Positions 5,388-7,385 of a stretch of 7,385 nucleotides of DNA are shown piece after piece. Location of the stretch: NCBI GenBank assembly GCA_049451635.1, contig JBMTVT010000086.1, forward strand, positions 1-7,385. The letters are read 5' to 3'. Numbering within the stretch: position 1 is the stretch's first letter; each line of letters opens with the position of its first letter. The translations under genes were made by a program, and so were the position numbers. The notes beneath the pieces were generated by a model. It saw nothing but the letters and a program-made list of their open reading frames with translations. It searched no databases and was not told the DNA's origin. This stretch comes from JBMTVT01 sp049451635 (GTDB lineage Bacteria; Bacteroidota; Bacteroidia; Flavobacteriales; Flavobacteriaceae).

Positions 5388-6231
5388 ATCTGCTATAAAA
5401 TACATGCTTATCAGTACGTTTGCGTTTGCGTGTATGAATGGCACTGTAAAATACTTGTTACATGTTAATTCGTATCAGATTGTTTTTTTTAGATCGTTAA
5501 GTTCGCTATTCTTTACTTTCGGATTTCTTCTAAAAAATAATATCCCCATTTTAGGTAACAACATAAAATTATTGATTCTAAGGGGAGTTGTTGGTGTAAC
5601 GTCTATGACATTATTTTTCATGTCTACCAAATATCTTCCCATTGGCACGGCGGTATCTTTACGTTATTTAGCTCCTATTTTTGCAGCTATTTTTGCTGTA
5701 TTCTTTTTTAAGGAAAAAATAAAACCTTTGCAATGGTTGTTTTTTTCAATAGCATTTTTGGGCGTAGTTATCTTAAAAGGACTAGACACCCAAATAAGCA
5801 CTTACGGATTAATACTCATCTTTATAGCTTCTGTTACCAGTGGGCTTGTATATATTTTAATAAGCAAAATAGGGAAAGGTGATCACCCTGTTGTAGTGGT
5901 TAATTATTTTATGGTAATAGCGACTATTGTTGGAGGACTATTATCCATAAACCATTGGGTTAATCCTGTTGGCAATGAATGGATTATGCTTTTTTCGTTA
6001 GGTATTTTTGGTTATTTTGGACAGGTTTATATGACCAAAGCTTTCCAAATAGCTGCAACAAACCAAGTAGCGCCATTTAAATATGTTGAAGTTATTTTTA
6101 CCGTATTATTTGGCATTTTTATATTTGCAGAAATTTATACCGTTTGGAGTTTGTTGGGTATTGCATTAATCATCATTGGATTAGTTTTAAATGTGCTTTA
6201 TAAATCTAAACTCGAAACTAAAAAACAATAA
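5377..6231 (+). CDS. DMT-family (EamA) permease, second subgroup
   Basis: A 284-residue inner-membrane protein with about ten hydrophobic segments. Marks of the EamA subgroup that includes rickettsial S-adenosylmethionine transporters are present: IVFFRS (35-40), LRGVVGVTSMTLFF (68-81), YLPIGTAVSLRYLAPIFAA (86-104), KEKIKPLQW (112-120), and in the second half QVYMTKAFQIAA (216-227) with PFKYVEVIF (233-241). The substrate is not established by this resemblance. The start is taken as TTG at 5377, because SAIKYML (5-11) looks like the normal beginning of the first helix and would be lost with the next start, ATG at 5404. An in-frame stop at 5362-5364 rules out anything further upstream. The TTG start overlaps the preceding gene, and the product's stop is 9 nt before the glycosyltransferase start, so all three are probably co-translated from one mRNA. 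Confidence 0.87.
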   Translation: MDVKSAIKYMLISTFAFACMNGTVKYLLHVNSYQIVFFRSLSSLFFTFGFLLKNNIPILGNNIKLLILRGVVGVTSMTLFFMSTKYLPIGTAVSLRYLAPIFAAIFAVFFFKEKIKPLQWLFFSIAFLGVVILKGLDTQISTYGLILIFIASVTSGLVYILISKIGKGDHPVVVVNYFMVIATIVGGLLSINHWVNPVGNEWIMLFSLGIFGYFGQVYMTKAFQIAATNQVAPFKYVEVIFTVLFGIFIFAEIYTVWSLLGIALIIIGLVLNVLYKSKLETKKQ

Positions 6232-6240
6232 TATTTACAA

Positions 6241-7287
6241 GTGAAAGTACCAGCAAGCATAAACAATATAAGACGTCGCTTAATGCATAGCATTACCAAA
6301 AATATAGGCAAATCGTATACCAATCCTATCATTGACCCATCAAAAAAACTCGACGTAAAAAAAGTGTTAATCATACGTCCTAATCACCGTTTAGGTAACC
6401 AGCTACTTTTAATTCCTATTGTGCAAGAGGTTATTAATACCTTCCCAGGTTGTAAAATAGATTTGTTTGTAAAAGGCGGTGTTGCCAATCCGGTATTTCA
6501 AAATTATAAGAAGGTTAATAAAATTATTCAGCTACCTAAAAAGCCCTTCAATAATTTGCTAAAGTATATTTTGGTTTGGGTCTCTATCAAAAGAACACAT
6601 TATGATTTGGTAATAAACGGTGATAAAGATTCCTCTTCAGGACGATTGCTTACCCAAATAAGTAAAGCTACATTTAAGGTTTTTGGTGATGTAAACGAAG
6701 ATATTCAAGCTAAGTATCCTGATTATACCCATATTTCAAAATATCCAATTTATAATTTAAGACGTTATCTAGAAAAGTTAGGGTTTCCTGAAAACAAAAG
6801 CGACTTACCGCTTTTAAACATCAAACTTGATAGTGATGAAATTGCTAAAGGAAAAGTGATTCTTGATAATATTATAAAAAATGACAAAAAAACTATCTGT
6901 ATCTATACCAATGCTACAGGGGCTAAGTGCTACTCTGAATATTGGTGGGAAATCTTTTATTCCAGATTATTAAAAGAATATCCAGATTATAATATTATTG
7001 AAATGCTTCCAATTGAAAATATTTCAAAAATCAATTTTAAAGCTCCAAATTTTTATAGTAAAGATATTCGGGAGATGGGTGCCATCATAAAAAACACATC
7101 CATATTTATTGCTGCCGATAATGGTGTGATGCATTTAGCAAGCGCTTCGTTAACCCCAACCGTTGGATTTTTCTCTGTTACACAATCTAGTATTTATGCT
7201 CCTTATGGCAATGGCAGTATGGCATTAAATACAAACGAAACCTCAATTGACGATTGGATAAAATCTATAAATAGTATTTTAAAATAA
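6241..7287 (+). CDS. Glycosyltransferase family 9 (heptosyltransferase-like)
   Basis: A 348-residue GT-B enzyme expected to act at the cytoplasmic face of the inner membrane, moving a sugar from a nucleotide donor to a lipopolysaccharide core or other envelope glycan. The N-terminal Rossmann half opens with VLIIRPNHRLGNQLLLIP (42-59), the GT9 acceptor-side loop. The C-terminal half has ICIYTNATGAKCYSEYWW (219-236) and the donor-side signature AADNGVMHLASASLTPTVGF (291-310), followed by YAPYGNG (319-325). In WaaC/WaaF the first loop reads GD and that Asp is held to be the catalytic base; here it is Gly52-Asn53. No signal peptide is seen. The basic N-terminus (residues 8-24) could associate with the membrane. 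GTG at 6241 is chosen as the first start after the preceding stop; the later ATG at 6283 is the alternative. It is the last gene of the run and no convincing terminator follows. The sugar and acceptor are unknown. Confidence 0.88.
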   Translation: MKVPASINNIRRRLMHSITKNIGKSYTNPIIDPSKKLDVKKVLIIRPNHRLGNQLLLIPIVQEVINTFPGCKIDLFVKGGVANPVFQNYKKVNKIIQLPKKPFNNLLKYILVWVSIKRTHYDLVINGDKDSSSGRLLTQISKATFKVFGDVNEDIQAKYPDYTHISKYPIYNLRRYLEKLGFPENKSDLPLLNIKLDSDEIAKGKVILDNIIKNDKKTICIYTNATGAKCYSEYWWEIFYSRLLKEYPDYNIIEMLPIENISKINFKAPNFYSKDIREMGAIIKNTSIFIAADNGVMHLASASLTPTVGFFSVTQSSIYAPYGNGSMALNTNETSIDDWIKSINSILK

Positions 7288-7337
7288 ATATATTTTATAG
7301 AAACACTTCTAATATGTTTTAATCTTATCATATATTT

Positions 7338-7385
7338 ATGAGAAACCCGTTGTGCATTTTAAATAATGCTGATTTTAATATTGTT
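7338..7385 (+). CDS. Possible 5' end of a gene running off the right edge
   Basis: From ATG at 7338 the frame is open for 16 codons to the window end (MRNPLCILNNADFNIV). It begins 50 nt after the glycosyltransferase stop in the same direction, so it could be the next operon member. The spacer is AT-rich and has no exact TAnnTTTG element. A competing start, ATG at 7366, opens a different frame (MLILIL), which is a plausible membrane segment. Neither can be chosen from this little sequence. Confidence 0.3.
   Translation, partial: MRNPLCILNNADFNIV

Noticed and set aside
4473..6231. The two permeases as a recent tandem duplication
   Set aside because: Their signature motifs differ (IWGSTYL type versus YLPIGTAVSLRYLAP type) and their DNA shows no extended identity, so they are distant members of one superfamily.
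7354..7369. GCATT/AATGC inverted repeat as terminator of the glycosyltransferase operon
   Set aside because: A 5-bp stem with a 6-nt loop and no clean U-tract; it also lies 67 nt after the stop and inside a possible next ORF.
1..7385. Mobile element, defence island, CRISPR array or RNA gene
   Set aside because: No transposase or integrase, no terminal repeats, no regularly spaced repeats, and no tRNA or rRNA-like segment was seen. The lone helicase has no nuclease, methylase or other defence partner beside it.

Overview
The window is about one-third G+C, and its coding and regulatory style points to the Bacteroidota, most likely a Flavobacteriaceae member. The grounds are AT-rich codon choice, A-rich leaders in place of strong Shine-Dalgarno sites, and the Bacteroidota promoter element TAnnTTTG ahead of two genes (TACCTTTG at 438-445, TATTTTTG at 2317-2324). 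No RNA gene, insertion sequence, CRISPR array, origin or phage marker was seen. The content looks like ordinary chromosome.

Layout. Positions 1-194 read on the minus strand: a possible 28-codon ORF (108-194), a perfect 12-bp hairpin that contains its stop codon (97-125), then the first 23 codons of a gene that runs off the left edge (1-70). A divergent non-coding region with small inverted repeats (195-488) follows. It leads to a secreted flavobacterial protein (489-1169, plus). That gene meets an aldo/keto reductase of the YghZ type (1166-2179, minus) tail to tail, and a single TTAA supplies both stop codons. A second divergent intergenic region (2180-2344) leads into a rightward set: an SF2 helicase (2345-3898), a cold-shock-domain protein with a lysine-rich N-terminal arm (3988-4440), two drug/metabolite-transporter (EamA) permeases overlapping by 11 bp (4473-5387, 5377-6231), and a GT9 (heptosyltransferase-like) glycosyltransferase (6241-7287). 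A further ORF may begin at 7338 and run off the right edge.

How the genes work together. The cold-shock gene, both permeases and the glycosyltransferase have gaps of 32, -11 and 9 nt, so they probably share a transcript. The helicase may join it, though the 89-nt gap before the cold-shock gene carries two mutually exclusive hairpins. The helicase and cold-shock protein are both nucleic-acid handlers. The permeases and glycosyltransferase suggest membrane or envelope functions, but the sequence does not reveal a shared pathway. The reductase probably detoxifies or reduces small carbonyl compounds.

Nothing here is clearly a new system. The feature most worth checking is the minus-strand short ORF plus hairpin plus gene at 1-194, which has the geometry of a translation-controlled attenuator. 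The next most interesting are the repeated short boxes in the two divergent intergenic regions.
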